The position numbers were made by a program, and so were the translations under genes. DNA of 64,000 bases from contig JANUWF010001477.1 in the NCBI GenBank assembly GCA_026120185.1, positions 248,001-312,000 on the forward strand. Reading direction: 5' to 3'. The notes under the pieces were generated by a model. The model had not been told where the DNA came from. It did no database searches and saw only the letters and a program-made list of their open reading frames with translations. Below, one piece after another: positions 23,917 to 35,724 of the stretch (position 1 is its first letter; each line of letters starts with the position of its first letter). Source of the stretch: Voacanga thouarsii. Its lineage: Eukaryota > Streptophyta > Magnoliopsida > Gentianales > Apocynaceae.

Positions 23917-24158
23917 TGTGAAACCCCAGTCAAAACCAGTCTTGGAGTAAGGGGGTTGGGATGCATATCATACTTTATTGCATGTTTAAATATATTTTTA
24001 TATGATTTTCTGTGTTTTGGATTTGAGATTTATTATCTTGAAGGTTGTGGGTATTGCTTGAGAAGGGCAAAATGGTAATTTTGCGTGAGGTGAAAAAAGG
24101 GAGATAGCTTGAGGATTGAATAGAAAATATTTTTTTTAGAAGGAAAATAAGAACAAGA

Positions 24159-24225
24159 GTTGTTGTGGTGTAGTGGTTAGAGCCTTAGAATTAGTTCTTG
24201 AGGTCTTGGGTTCAAATTCCATCAT
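24159..24225 (+). other. tRNA-like segment (SINE head-like) in the D 5' LTR
   Basis: It carries A-box-like TAGTGGTTAGAGCC (24171-24184) and B-box-like GGGTTCAAATTCC (24208-24220) at tRNA spacing. The acceptor stem does not close, so it is not a functional tRNA gene. The 3' LTR has the same segment, so it was in the element before insertion. Confidence 0.6.
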
Positions 24226-25553
24226 AGGAGCTTTAGCTTGGTTAAATTTTATTTTTGCTTGGGATGTAATAATTTCAGCTTCATGTTCTTGGAGTAGGGT
24301 AGAGAAGTTGTCCTAAGAGAGACATGTTAGGAGTATCCTCATTCTACTCCTTTGCCCTACACGAATTTCCTAAGGGGAATTCATTTCCCCTTGATCTTTG
24401 ATTTTCCTTATTTCTCAAATCATTAGTTTGATCAAGTTGTTCTAGCCATTTCCTTTCCAGAAATTTCAGTAAAGTACTATGGTTTTGTAGGTTAAAAATG
24501 TCTTAGTAAAGGACATCATATGGACCGAAACAATGGAAGATGGGGAAAGATTTCAAGTGAATTAAATTCCTTAGTGAGCTTTCTAAAAATTCACTCTAGC
24601 TAGGTTCATTTCCCTTCCCGCATAGAACTGAAATTTCCCGCTTCTTGTGCCTCTAAGGTGTCGAGATTCTTAGCTAATATTCCCTCCCAAATGCTGCCAG
24701 AAAAATGGTCTTTTGGATCAGCTTGCAACCTAAATTTCTCTAGCCATTTTCGGACTACACAAAGATGGTGCAAAACCAGGAAAATTCCTGGGCAAATTCG
24801 CACCTTTAGGAGTCCAAAACCAAACTGTTTTCTTCCAGATTTTGTTCAGAACCTTAGCCATGTTTTTCCTCCATGAAGAAGGCCCTGAAATTCCACTTCA
24901 AAATCTCTACAAGCTGGCTGGAAAATGACAGCCAAAAAACTGTCCAGGAATTCCAGCCTAGCGAAAATCCTGTGCAGTCTAACTGTCTAGCTTTGTTTCC
25001 TAATTCTCTCCTAGCCGAAACCCCATCCTTGTTCTGAATAAACTTTCCTTAAACCTTCAGTAACTGAGCTCCATTGTCTCCCTTAAGCTTCTGCACGAAA
25101 TTCAGACATGGCTGCCCGAAAATCTCTCCAACAAATCCCTACAACCATGCTTGATTGATTACCAAAATTCCAGCCACCTTAGTTTAGCAACCTTCCATAA
25201 AGTATCCCTCAAATAACCAGACTTTTTCTTCACCATTATGCTCCATGTTTTCAGCCACCATATGACTCCTTAAACCAGCTTTCAATCAACCAAAATACTT
25301 CTCAAAACAGTCGGCCATGGTAGACTTCCAAAGCTCTCCAATAATCAAGATATTCTTGAATACTTAGTTTCCAAATTTGCTTCCTAAAAATATTCTTCAA
25401 GGATTTTAACAACTAGCCTTTCATTTTTCCGTTCAAACCAGAGAGCCATCTTCCTAAACCCTACAGAAAATTCAGCAGCTGCAAAATAAAATCTCTCAAA
25501 TCCCTTCAACCTTCAATAACACACACAATACACCAAGAACACCTACTCCTTCC

Positions 25554-25781
25554 TTTCACCTAATACCCCTCCAAACCACTTCAAACCTTCTCTAAAATTT
25601 CCAGATTTAACCTACTCACTGCTGTGAGTCCATCAACACCATTCTTAACATCAAACTCCACAAACCATTTCACCTAATACCCCTCCAAACCACTTCAAAC
25701 CTTCTCTAAAATTTTCAGATTTAACCTACTCACTGCCGTGAGTCCATCAACACCATTCTTAACATCAAACTCCACAAACCA
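25554..25781 (+). repeat. 114-bp tandem duplication in the D 5' LTR
   Basis: Two nearly identical 114-bp units (25554-25667 and 25668-25781), each starting TTTCACCTAATACCC. The 3' LTR has one unit near 35416, so the duplication happened after insertion. Confidence 0.95.
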
Positions 25782-25917
25782 ACTAGCTAGTTTGGATAAA
25801 AAAAACCAAAAAATTCTGGGAAGGTTCAAGAACACCTTCAAGGTAGGTTTGTTCTAACAACTTCATCTTCTCCAATCTTGATTTCTAGTGAAAATATATA
25901 TGAATAAACATGCTAAT

Positions 25918-25918
<1 letters not shown>

Positions 25919-25950
<32 letters not shown>
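25919..25950. repeat. (CT)n microsatellite, D 5' LTR copy
   Basis: About 15 CT units; the 3' LTR homologue is nearly twice as long. Confidence 0.95.
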
Positions 25951-25953
<3 letters not shown>

Positions 25954-28341
25954 TCTCATGGCCGAAACTCTCTTCTCTTGGCCGGATGGCTTCTTTTCCC
26001 ATGGCCATGCTTTCTCCATCTTCCTTGGACGAAGTTAGGCATTTAAGAGTTGAGATCCATTCTAAACTCCTTCAAGGCATTCCTCAACCAAGTAAGTCCC
26101 TTCAATCTTTCTTTTAAATTCTAGATTCATGTCTCTAGGATGATGTTGATAGTATGTGGATTGTGATAGGATTTGAGTATGTATTGTTGAGATTGAAGCA
26201 TGAATATATGTACGATTGTGAAGGAGATGGGATTTATGCATGGAAGGATTATCTTGGTTGATTGAATGATGATTTGGGGTTTGATGCATGTTTCCATGTC
26301 ATAGGTAGTATTTGTGATGAAGTATGCTAGAGATTTTGTCACCATTGGTGAATAGGATTTATATTCATGTTGGATTATTGAAGCCATGATCATATTTATG
26401 CTAGTAGAGGTTAGATCATGTCTTGATAAATTTAGATCTATGCTTATATGCATGATTTGGATGATTTGATGAATTGAAGGATTGTATATGTTCTTGATTG
26501 TGGTTAGCCATAGAAATTTGATCATGATCTAGTTGTCCATAAGCTAATTTTTATTTCATGAATAAAATATTTAATAATATAATTTTACTAGTAATTTCGA
26601 AAAACCCTAGGAAGGGTAGATCTGGATTATTATATATAATAAGGATATTTTAGTCAAATAAATAATAACTTTTGCTAGAAAAATTATATATATATATATA
26701 TATATATTACTTAAAATAATGAAATCAAATAAATCCTTTTATGGAAATCATTATAATTAGTAAAATATTTATTACTAAAAATGTAATTATTATCTTTTAA
26801 TCAAAACCCATTAAGAATTTATTTATTATTGTTCAAGCAAGACTCATTAAATTTATTTTCAACTAATTTTAGCTATCAATTATTTTCTAACAACTAAATT
26901 ATTAATAAATCATTATTTTATTTAATACTACCTAGGACTCTTGATCAAATAAACTCTAAATTTTTCTTAGCAAGATTTAAACTTTCAACTTATTAGAATT
27001 TATTTCCCAAACCATTAATTATTTTAAATATCAAATTAGGCTCAACTTATAAACTTATTTATTTATTGTTTGGCCTTAGAGCTTGGGACACTAGGATCAT
27101 GGTAGTAGTAAGTTGAGTTGATTTAAAATTGAGGAAGTGGATTGTAGCTTGAAATTGATTGTGATTTGTATTTGCTCATGCAGGGTTAGGTAAGCTATTG
27201 GAGACCTTTTATTGTGAGCAAGAATAAGGTAAGTTCCTGCATAAAACCTGATTGATGTGAAATATTTATTATGGCAGGCCAAATGTAGAGTGTATGGACA
27301 CTTATTTATGTAAAGGCAATTGAGGGTTGAATTCTTTCTTATTTCAAACAATTGAATTATTTAAAGATCAATGAGCAGATTTAATCAAACTCAAAACTCT
27401 TTCTAAAACTGATTTTGACAAAGACTTTGGAAACCCTTAAATTGCCATTTTCATGTGGAACAGTATTTTGTTCATTTTATCCCAAGTGGGAAACGTCGTT
27501 GAGTACTCAATAAGAGTGGACTACTAGAGCTAGTCTTTGAGGGGTTAAGGTAAGTCTCTCAGTAGGTGGCCACTTCTGACGGGTGAGTCCTTCCCGGATA
27601 AGACGTCAGTCCAGTAGGTCGTGCCGGTCCGAGCTAGCAGTTTTCTTTTTAGTCAAGTGACTGTGTTTTGCCAAAATGGACACCCGATTGTTGTTTGGGT
27701 ATAGAGAAGGAGGAGTATCTTACCCAGTAGGCCGATCGCCTACTTTTGTTAGTCTGCACAAAGTGTGGCATTCTGACCGACAGTTTGCACAAAGTGTGGC
27801 ATGCTAACCATGCGGTTATGGGGCCCAACGTGTGGTAACCCATGACCATTTCTTTTGAGTGGTTGATTTTATTGATTTTTCATGGTTGGAAAAGCCAAAA
27901 CACTACTCTTGCTTTTGACTAATGTTTATTGCTTGCCAGTGATCTCTTATAAAAAATTTTATACTTTTCATTCACAAACTGTTTTCTCCCGACATTTAAG
28001 CACACACGGACTTACTGAGATTTCTGTCTGACAACCATATTTACCATGATTTTAGGTCGATCCTGCTGTGGGGATGAGTAGCGAATTTTCTGATGATTTA
28101 TTTAGTGTAATATTTAGGGAAGATGAGAGCAGATGAATTTTATTATGAATTTGTTTTGGGTATTCTTGGATTGATTTCTTGGATTTATTATTATTATTAT
28201 TTTGGGATGTAATAAATTTTAAGTTCAAGTATCATTTTTATTCTGCTATTTTATTGGTGTGACCTAGTTATAAAGACCCATTGTCCTTTGGATGGGGTGA
28301 CATCCCCGGCCCTGGCGGGCCTAGGTAGCCGGGTGTTACAA

Positions 28342-28356
28342 GTGGTATTAGAGTCT
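28342..28356 (+). other. Primer-binding site of gypsy D
   Basis: GTGGTATTAGAGTCT follows the LTR end. It is TGGTATCAGAGTC-like with a C-to-T change, as for initiator tRNA-Met priming. Confidence 0.8.
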
Positions 28357-28438
28357 AGGTTTAGGCAAATAATGATTGTATGCGTGTTATTTATTTAATT
28401 TCAAATCTTTATCTAACCTATCTTATTGATGCTGTAGG

Positions 28439-28903
28439 ATGGTTAGGATGCTTCGGACCGCGAGGAAAGGGCAGCAGTGGCACCCGCCTATCCCTATATA
28501 CCCGAAGGACCTTCCAGTTCCCCAACCTGCCCCTCAGCCAGTTATCCCTATGGAGAATAGCAGTGATGATGAGGTCCAGATTATTGAGCCACCCCCAATT
28601 CCAGTGATAGACATAAACTCTGACAGTGAGGATGAGGTGATGATAGTGGAGCCTGAACCCCACCCTCCTATTCCCGAGATGGACTTAGTAGCAAATAGTG
28701 ATGACCCGGGGGAGATAGACTATAAGTCTCCACCTAGGCCTTCTTTCCTCCATTCTTCCAGCCGAGTTGAGCCCGGAGAGAGTTCTAGGCTCCCTGGGAA
28801 GGAGCCAGTGGAGGGATTTGCTAGCGGGGTTGGGGTAGATTTTTCTAAGAACTCTAGGGGATGGTTGTATGAGGCTGATGATGAGGATTCTGATGAGGAC
28901 TAG
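28439..28903 (+). CDS. Accessory acidic proline-rich ORF of gypsy D, unknown function
   Basis: 154 codons, uninterrupted, between PBS and gag on the sense strand. The N-terminus is basic (Arg3, Arg6, Arg9, Lys10), followed by Pro-rich sequence (residues 17-37). Two related blocks follow, SSDDEVQIIEP (41-51) and DSEDEVMIVEP (62-72), with PVIDINSDSED (55-65) between. The C-terminus is ADDEDSDED. The hydrophobic cores VQII, VIDI and VMIV next to acidic/serine runs resemble SUMO-interacting motifs. There is no transmembrane segment, zinc site or enzyme motif. It is not a recognised gag or pol domain. It may be an element accessory protein or a captured host fragment; function is unknown. The ATG lies just after GATGCTGTAG, which could be a splice acceptor. 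Confidence 0.6.
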   Translation: MVRMLRTARKGQQWHPPIPIYPKDLPVPQPAPQPVIPMENSSDDEVQIIEPPPIPVIDINSDSEDEVMIVEPEPHPPIPEMDLVANSDDPGEIDYKSPPRPSFLHSSSRVEPGESSRLPGKEPVEGFASGVGVDFSKNSRGWLYEADDEDSDED

Positions 28904-29156
28904 AGGACTAGGAGTTATTCTGATTTGGATGTTTATTTGTTTACTGTTTTTTGAGAACTTGGATGTCAAGGATTTTTAATTCTGCTTTCTATCAAATTTC
29001 GAATTTATACAAGTCCATTTTTGAAAGAGAATTCATTCCGTAGCTAAAATTTACATTTGCTTTCTGTTTACATCTATTTGACTATACATGCAAGTGCAAC
29101 TAAAATGATTTGACCCTTAAATGCATACACTTATCATCTGGGGTGTGTTTTGGAAT

Positions 29157-30609
29157 GGCACCCAAGCGTCTTGCAGCTACAGCAGGTGGAAGAGTTCCGG
29201 AAGTCGATCAAGTGGCACCGGAAGTAGAAACAGCTCAGATGCAAGCACCCAGCCGGGGTGACGGGAATGGTCCAGATATGGGATCGAGGTCTGAAGTTCC
29301 AGTTGATGTGACCATGGGCTAGGCATTTAGCAAAATGGCTGAGATTTTGCAGTCGATGACCGAGAGGCAGAACCCAAGGGGTGAGGACGAGGCCTTAGAA
29401 CGATTCTTGAAGTTTCAGCCGCCCGTCTTTCTGGGCAAAGCAGAACAAGATCAGAAGGCAGAACAGTAGGTCGAGCAGATGGAGGACATATTCGCAACGC
29501 TCTAGTACACCGAGGAGTGGATGGTTAAGTTTGCAGCTTTCCGATTGAGAGGTCCAGCTCGAGCATTGTGGCAGTGGGTCCAAGACGACTGGGAGGTGGA
29601 CGAGCAGGAATGGACGTGGTCCAACTTCGTTGAGGCCTTCAGGGCAGAGTATATCCCACAATGGATTGTGGATAAGCGAGAAGACGAATTTCAGAATCTG
29701 AGGCAGGGAAGCATGTTGGTGGCCCAGTACGCAGCCCGGTTCACCCAGTTGTCCAAATACTGCGTGCGATTGGTGGACACCGAGCAGAATAGGACGAGGC
29801 AGTTCGTCAAAGGGCTGAGATCGGAGTTGAGGAGAGCATTGGCACCTACTCCACCGACCACCTATTTGGGGGCTGTAGACACAGCTACTCAAATGGAGAA
29901 TGAGGATCACAGCAGGATGCCGGCAAAACCCTTCCAACCGCCAAGGCAGCCGCAGGAACACTTCCCGAGGCCGCAACCCCACAAGCGCCCAGCCAATCAC
30001 CAATGGCAGAACCGGGGGAAGCAAGCCCGGACAGCACCAGGTGGACCTGCCCCGAATCTTCCATCCTGCAGGCAGTGTGGAAGGAAATGCCACACCGAAA
30101 GTAATTGTTGGTCTAAGGGTAGTGAAAATAAGTGCTATCACTGTGGTAACCCGAACCACTTGAGGAACACTTGCCCCAAATTGCACCGAGTCGGGCAAGA
30201 AAACCCGGCTCAGAACCCGGGACCCAACCGAGCCAACCTCACGGGACCATCCGAGAGTGGAGCGCCGAAGCTGCAAGTGAAGGCCAAGGTATTCGCTCTC
30301 AACAGAGAGGAAGTTGGGGCCGATGCAGCGGTGGTAGAAGGTACATTCACTATTCAAGGACGTTCCGTTAATGCTTTGATTGATTCTAGCGCTACTCACT
30401 CCTATATAAACAAGTTGTATGCATGTCATTTGGGTTGGGATGGAGTGGAGCTACCTTTCATTCTAGAGGTAAGCACACCTCTGGGGAAAATGGTGCAAGC
30501 GGATCGGTATGTAAAAGAGTGTAAAATTAATGTGGGGAGAGAAAGCCTGGAGGGAGATTTGATAGTGTTAGACATTGAGGATTATGACTTGATTTTGGGG
30601 ATGGACTAG
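29157..30609 (+). pseudogene. Gypsy D gag and protease
   Basis: ATG 29157 starts MAPKRLAATAGG. The retrotransposon gag domain covers about 29385-29870 (FLKFQPPVFLGKAEQDQKAE, then EAFRAEYIPQ). Two zinc knuckles of CX2CX4HX4C spacing lie at about 30067-30175 (CRQCGRKCH and CYHCGNPNH). The protease follows: NALIDSSATHSYI near 30373, where the Asp-Ser-Gly active site reads Asp-Ser-Ser. TAG stops occur near 29320, 29468, 29503 and 30607, three of them at expected Gln or Trp. The frame 29521-30606 is open for 362 codons. Confidence 0.95.
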
Positions 30610-32200
30610 TTAGCCAAGCATGGGGCTAGGATGGACTATAAAAACAAGACAGTCCAGTTTGTCAGATCGGGTTGTGACGTATTGGAATTTAAGGGCAAGA
30701 GGGTGAAAGAATGTAAGTACTTGATTGCGGGGGCTAAAGCCCGGAAATTATTAAAGCAAGGGTGTCAAGGGTACCTGGCTTACGTGATAAACAATTCGAA
30801 AGACCAGTGCACTCTGGAGGACACTGAAGTAGTGAGGGATTTCTCTGATGTGTTTCCGATGGAGCTTGATTCTCTACCTCTTAGCCGAGAGGTGGAATTC
30901 ACCATCGACTTAGTTCCGGGAGCGGAACTAGTATCGCGGACTCCGTACCGGATGGCACCGACAAAGTTAAAAGAGCAGTTGGAGGAGTTAGTAAGTCAAG
31001 GTTATATCAGACCTAGCACGTTACCTTGGGGAGCGCCTGTGCTATTTCTGAAGAAGAAGGACGGCACTCTGAGGCTATGCATTGACTACCGGGGTTTGAA
31101 TAACTTAACGGTCAAGAACAAATATCGCTTACCATTGATTGATGAACTATTCGACCAGTTGCAAAGGTCCAGTTGCTACGTACTCTAAGTTGGATTTGAG
31201 GCAAGGGTACTACCAGGTGTGGATAAGAGAGGATGATATCCCCAAGACAGCCTTCAACACTAGATATGGACACTACGAGTTCGTGGTGATGCCGTTCGGG
31301 ATGACAAACCCCCTAGCAGTATTCATGGACCTGATGCACCGAGTATTCCGACCTTATCTGGACAAGTTCGTAGTGGTCTTCATCGACGATATCTTGATCT
31401 ACTCCAAGAGTCCGGAGGAGCTTGCGGAGCATCTGAAGCTCGTATTGGAGAAGTTTCGGGAGCACAAGCTGTACGCCAAGTTCAGCAAGTGCGAATTCTG
31501 GTTGGACAGTATGGCATTCCTTGGTCATGTGGTGACCAAGGAGGGAATTAAGGTGGACCCGGCAAAGGTTGAAGCGATATTAGACTGGAAGCAGCCAGAG
31601 AGTATCACCGAGATTCGGAGTTTCTTGGGGCTGGCCAGTTAGTACCGAAGGTTTATCAAAGGATTTTCAACACTTGCATCACCAATGACCCGATTATTGC
31701 GAAAGGATGTTCCATATGTGTGGAACGAGAAATGCGAGAAGAGTTTTCAAGAACTGAAGCGTAGACTAATGACAGCACCGATATTGAGTCTATCGGAGGA
31801 AGGCAAACCATACGCGCTGTATACCGATGCTTCGAAAGAAGGACTGGGAACAGTGTTGATGCAGGACTGGAAGGTGATTGTTTATGCTTCTCGGAAGCTA
31901 AGACCTCATGAAGTTAACTACCCCACTCATGATTTAGGACTGGCAGTTATAGTGTTCGCCCTAAAGAAATAGCGACACTACCTGTATGGAGCCGAATATG
32001 AGGTGTTCACCGATCATAAAAGTCTGAAGTATATCTTCACCCAGAAGGATCTGAACTTGAGGCAACGAAGATGGTTGGAATTCTTATAATATTACCGATG
32101 CCCGATCAACTACCATCCTAGGAAGGCCAATGTTGTGGCAGACGCCCTGAGCAGGAAGGTTGGGATGGCCAGGTTAAGAGTGCAGGAAATGCAAGCGGTT
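30610..32200 (+). pseudogene. Gypsy D reverse transcriptase and RNase H
   Basis: RT begins about 30890 ([20 protein letters not shown]), then [18 protein letters not shown], and a one-base frameshift near 31166. It continues [25 protein letters not shown] and the intact catalytic box [12 protein letters not shown] near 31380. RNase H follows ([13 protein letters not shown] near 31815, then [11 protein letters not shown]) and ends with VVADALSRK near 32155. Stops: TAG near 31640, 31970 and 32201, and TAA near 32087. The catalytic residues remain recognisable although the frame is broken. Confidence 0.95.
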
Positions 32201-33709
32201 TAGGATGTGTTGGACAGAAGGGTGAAAGTGCAAGATAAAGGAATTGTCATCAGCAATTTAAAGTTGGTGCCAGACTTGAAGAAGGAAATTGTGGAAGCTC
32301 AGCAAAACAACGCTGAGTTCCAACTTTTCAAGGACAAGGAGCTAAAGCGGCCCGACAGTGAATTCTGTCTAGACGAGACGGGAGTTCTACATTTCAGGGA
32401 TCGGTTGTATATACCCGGAGAGCACCAATTAAAGGACCGAATTTTGGAAGAAGCGCACAAGAGCAAGTACGCCATTCATCCGGGGGAAGTCAAGATGTAT
32501 CAGGACTTGAAGAGAGCCTATTGGTGGCCCGGACTGAAGCGAGATGTGGTTAAGTATGTCTCGACCTGTCTCACCTACCAAAAAGTCAAAGCGGAGCATA
32601 AGAAGTCAGCGGGACTATTGCAGCCATTGCCAGTGCCGAAATAGAAGTAGGAATAGGTGACTATGGATTTCGTCACCGAGCTTCCCATGTCAAGGACTCA
32701 AAATGATGCCATATGGGTAGTGGTGGATCAACTAACCAAGCCGGCCCATTTTATACCGGAGAATGTGAGAGACTCGATGGAGAAGCTGGCTCAGACTTAT
32801 GTTCGAGAGATCGTTCGACTACATGGAGTGCCTTCAAGCATAGTGTCAGATCGAGACCCGAAGTTTACGTCTCGTTTCTAGGGAAAGTTTCAGGAAGCAA
32901 TGGGGTCGAATCTGAAATTCAGTACAATGGCGCATCCGCAGACCGATGGGTAGTCAGAGAGGGTGATACAGATATTGGAAGATATGCTGAGAGCCTGTGT
33001 TTTGGACTTTGGAGATAAATGGATAGAGTGTGTACTGTATGCAGAATTATCATATAACAATAGCCATCAAGCTTCGATCAGGATGGCACCGTATAAGGCT
33101 TTGTATGGGCACAAATGTCAAGTACCGTTGTATTGGAGTTGGTCCGAAGACGGTCATGTGAGCAAAATCGGAGAAGTATGTGTCCAAGAGATGTTGGATA
33201 AAGTGAAATTGATCAGGGAGAGATTAAAGGCGGCACAGAGTCGGTAGAAGAGTTATGCGGACAACCGGCGAAGAGAATTAGAATTTCAAGTCGGGGACGG
33301 CGTATTTTTGAAGTTGATGCCAAACAGAGGAATTTTGAAGCATCCGAAGGGCGGGAAGTTGAATCCGAGATATTTGGGACCGTTTCCGATTAAGGAAAGG
33401 ATTAGACCGGTAGCTTACCGATTAGACCTGCCAGATAGGTTACGAGTACGCATGACGTGTTTCATGTGTCACAATTGAAGAAGTATAATGCGGATCCCGA
33501 TCATGTATTGAATGATGAACCGTTAGTATTGCAGCCCGACCTGAGCTATGTGGAGAAGCCTGTACGGATATTAGACCGCAGTGTTAAGAATCTCCGGAAC
33601 AAACAGATACCAATGGTTAAGATTTAGTGGGAGCATCATGGCTCATAGGATGCCATATGGGAGTCGGAAGAATGGGTTAAACGGAAGTATCCCTAGTTGA
33701 AATAGAGGT
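32201..33709 (+). pseudogene. Gypsy D integrase and chromodomain
   Basis: The zinc region reads HPGEVKMYQDLKRAYWWPG and then CLTYQ, so the last cysteine of the HHCC set is Tyr. Core acids lie in VTMDFV (about 32665), VSDRDPKF (about 32850) and the Glu of SER after a TAG in the TDG block (about 32955). After a frameshift near 33445 come HDVFHVSQLKKYN and a chromodomain-like end (YVEKPVRILDR, QIPMVKI, WEHH, AIWESEEW) at about 33550-33690. TAG stops are frequent (32641, 32647, 32653, 32879, 32950, 33246, 33627, 33648). Chromodomains in this family can direct insertion to heterochromatin, consistent with the nested setting. Confidence 0.94.
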
Positions 33710-33740
33710 ATGCTTGAATTTCGGGACGAAATTCTTCTAA

Positions 33741-33751
33741 GGAAGGGAGGA
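33741..33751 (+). other. Polypurine tract of gypsy D
   Basis: GGAAGGGAGGA directly before the 3' LTR, preceded by GGGACGAAATTC, a motif also found before the G LTRs. Confidence 0.9.
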
Positions 33752-33999
33752 TGTGAAACCCCAGTCAAAACCAGTCTTAGAGTAAGAGGGGTTGGGATGC
33801 ATATCATATTTTATTACATGTTTAAATATATTTTTATATGATTTTCTGTGTTTTGGATTTGAGATTTATTGTCTTGAAGGCTTGGTTGTGGGTATTGCTT
33901 GAGAAGGGCAAAATGGTAATTTTGCTTGAGGAGGAAAATGGGAGATAGCTTGAAGATTGAATAGAAAATATTTATTTTAGAAGGAAAATAAGAACAAGA

Positions 34000-34066
34000 G
34001 TTGTTGTGGTGTAGTGGTTAGAGCCTTAGAATTAGTTCTTGAGGTCTTGGGTTCAAATTCCATCAT
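34000..34066 (+). other. tRNA-like segment (SINE head-like) in the D 3' LTR
   Basis: Second copy of the segment at 24159-24225, with the same A-box-like and B-box-like sequences. Confidence 0.6.
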
Positions 34067-35662
34067 ATGAGCTTTAGCTTGGTTAAATTTTATTTTTGCT
34101 TGGGATGTAATAATTTCAGCTTTATGTTCTTGGAGTAGGGTAGAGAAGTTGTCCTAAGAGAGACATGTTAGGAGTATCCTCATTCTACTCCTTTGCCCTA
34201 CACGAATTTCCTAAGGGGAATTCATTTCCCCTTGATCTTTAATTTTCCTTATTTCTTAAATCATTAGTTTGATAAAGTTGTTTTAGCCATTTCCTTTCCA
34301 GAAATTTCAGTAAAGTACTATGGTTTTGTAGGTTAAAAATGTCTTAGTAAAGGACATCATATGGACCGAAACAATGGAAGAGGGGGAAAGATTTCAAGTG
34401 AATTAAATTCCTTAGTGAGCTTTCTAAAAATTCACTCTAGCTAGGTTCATTTCCCTTCCCGCATAGAACTGAAATTTCCAGCTTCTTGTGCCTTCAAGGT
34501 GTCGAGATTCTTAGCTAATATTCCATCCCAAATACTGCCAGAAAAATGGTCTTGTGGATCAGCTTGCAACCTAAATTTCTCTAGCCATTTTCAGACTTCA
34601 CAAAGATGGTGCAAAACCAGGAAAATTCCTGGGCAAATTCGCACCTTTGGGAGTCCAAAACCAAGCTATTTTCTTCCAGATTTTATTCAGCACCTTAGCC
34701 GTGTTTTTCCTCCATGAAGAAGGCTAGAAACCAGCCTTGAAAGCCCCTAAAATTTCCCTTCAAAATCTCTGCAAGCTGGCTGGAAAATGGCAGCCAGAAC
34801 ATTGTCCAGGAATTCCAGTCTAGCGAAAATCCTGTGCAGTCTAACTGTCCAGCTTTGTTTCCTAATTCTCTCCCAACCAAAACCCCATCCTTGTTCTGCA
34901 TAAACTTCCCTGAAACCTTCAATAACTGAGCTCCATTACTCCCTTAAGCTTCTGCACGAAATTTAGACATGGCTGCTCGAAAATCTCTCTAACAAATCCC
35001 TACAACCATGCTTGATTGATTACCAAAATTCCAGCCACCTTAGTTTAGCAACCTTCCATAAAGTATCCCTCAAATAACCAGACTTTTTCTTCACCATTAT
35101 GCTCCATGTTTTCAGCCACCATAAGACTCCTTAAACCAGCTTTCAATCAACTGAAATACTGCTCAAAACAGTCGGCCATGGCAGACTTCCAAAGCTCTCC
35201 AATAATCAAGATATTCTTGAATATTTAGTTTCCAAATTTGCTTCCTAAAAATATTCTTCAAGGATTTTAACAACTAGCCTTTCATTTTTCCGTTCAAACC
35301 AGAGAGCCATCTTCCTAAACCCTACAGAAAATTCGGCAGCTGCAAAATAAAATCTCTCAAATCCCTTCAACCTTCAATAACACACACAATACACCAAGAA
35401 CACCTACTCCTTCCTTTCACCTAATACCCCTCCAAACCACTTCAAACCTTCTGTAAAATTTCTAGATTTAACCTACTCACTGCCGTGAGTCCATCAACAC
35501 CATTCTTAACATCAAACTCCACACACCAACTAGCTAGTTTGGATAAAAAACCAGAAAATTCTGTGAAGGTTTAAGAATACCTTCAAAGTAGGTTTGTTCT
35601 AATAACTTCATCTTCTCCAATCTTGATCTCTAGTGAAAATATATATGAATAAACATGCTAAT

Positions 35663-35665
<3 letters not shown>

Positions 35666-35722
<57 letters not shown>
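35666..35722. repeat. (CT)n microsatellite, D 3' LTR copy
   Basis: About 28 CT units, against about 15 at the homologous site 25919-25950. Confidence 0.95.

Positions 35723-35724
<2 letters not shown>

Larger units (their letters stand above)
23917..28340 (+). repeat. 5' LTR of gypsy D
   Basis: 4,424 bases. It contains a tRNA-like SINE head (24159-24225), a 114-bp tandem duplication absent from the 3' copy, a short CT microsatellite and long AT-rich tracts. Small frames in it are not conserved genes; the stretch 26048-26325 appears identical to 35813-36090. Confidence 0.96.

Noticed and set aside
24159..24225. A functional tRNA gene
   Set aside because: A- and B-box-like words are present but the acceptor stem does not pair and there is no clear anticodon arm; kept only as a SINE-like segment.
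26062..26289. A 75-codon frame identical in both D LTRs (also 35827-36054)
   Set aside because: It is minus-strand, low-complexity His/Ser/Ile-rich and lies in an LTR; identity follows from LTR duplication.
29395..30429. A 344-codon open frame antisense to gag of D
   Set aside because: It lies opposite a clear gag/protease frame with zinc knuckles; its length follows from GC-rich codon usage of gag, and it shows no domain.
29157..33709. TAG stop-codon recoding in D
   Set aside because: Protease and zinc-finger residues are also mutated and frameshifts exist, so decay by methylation explains the stops.
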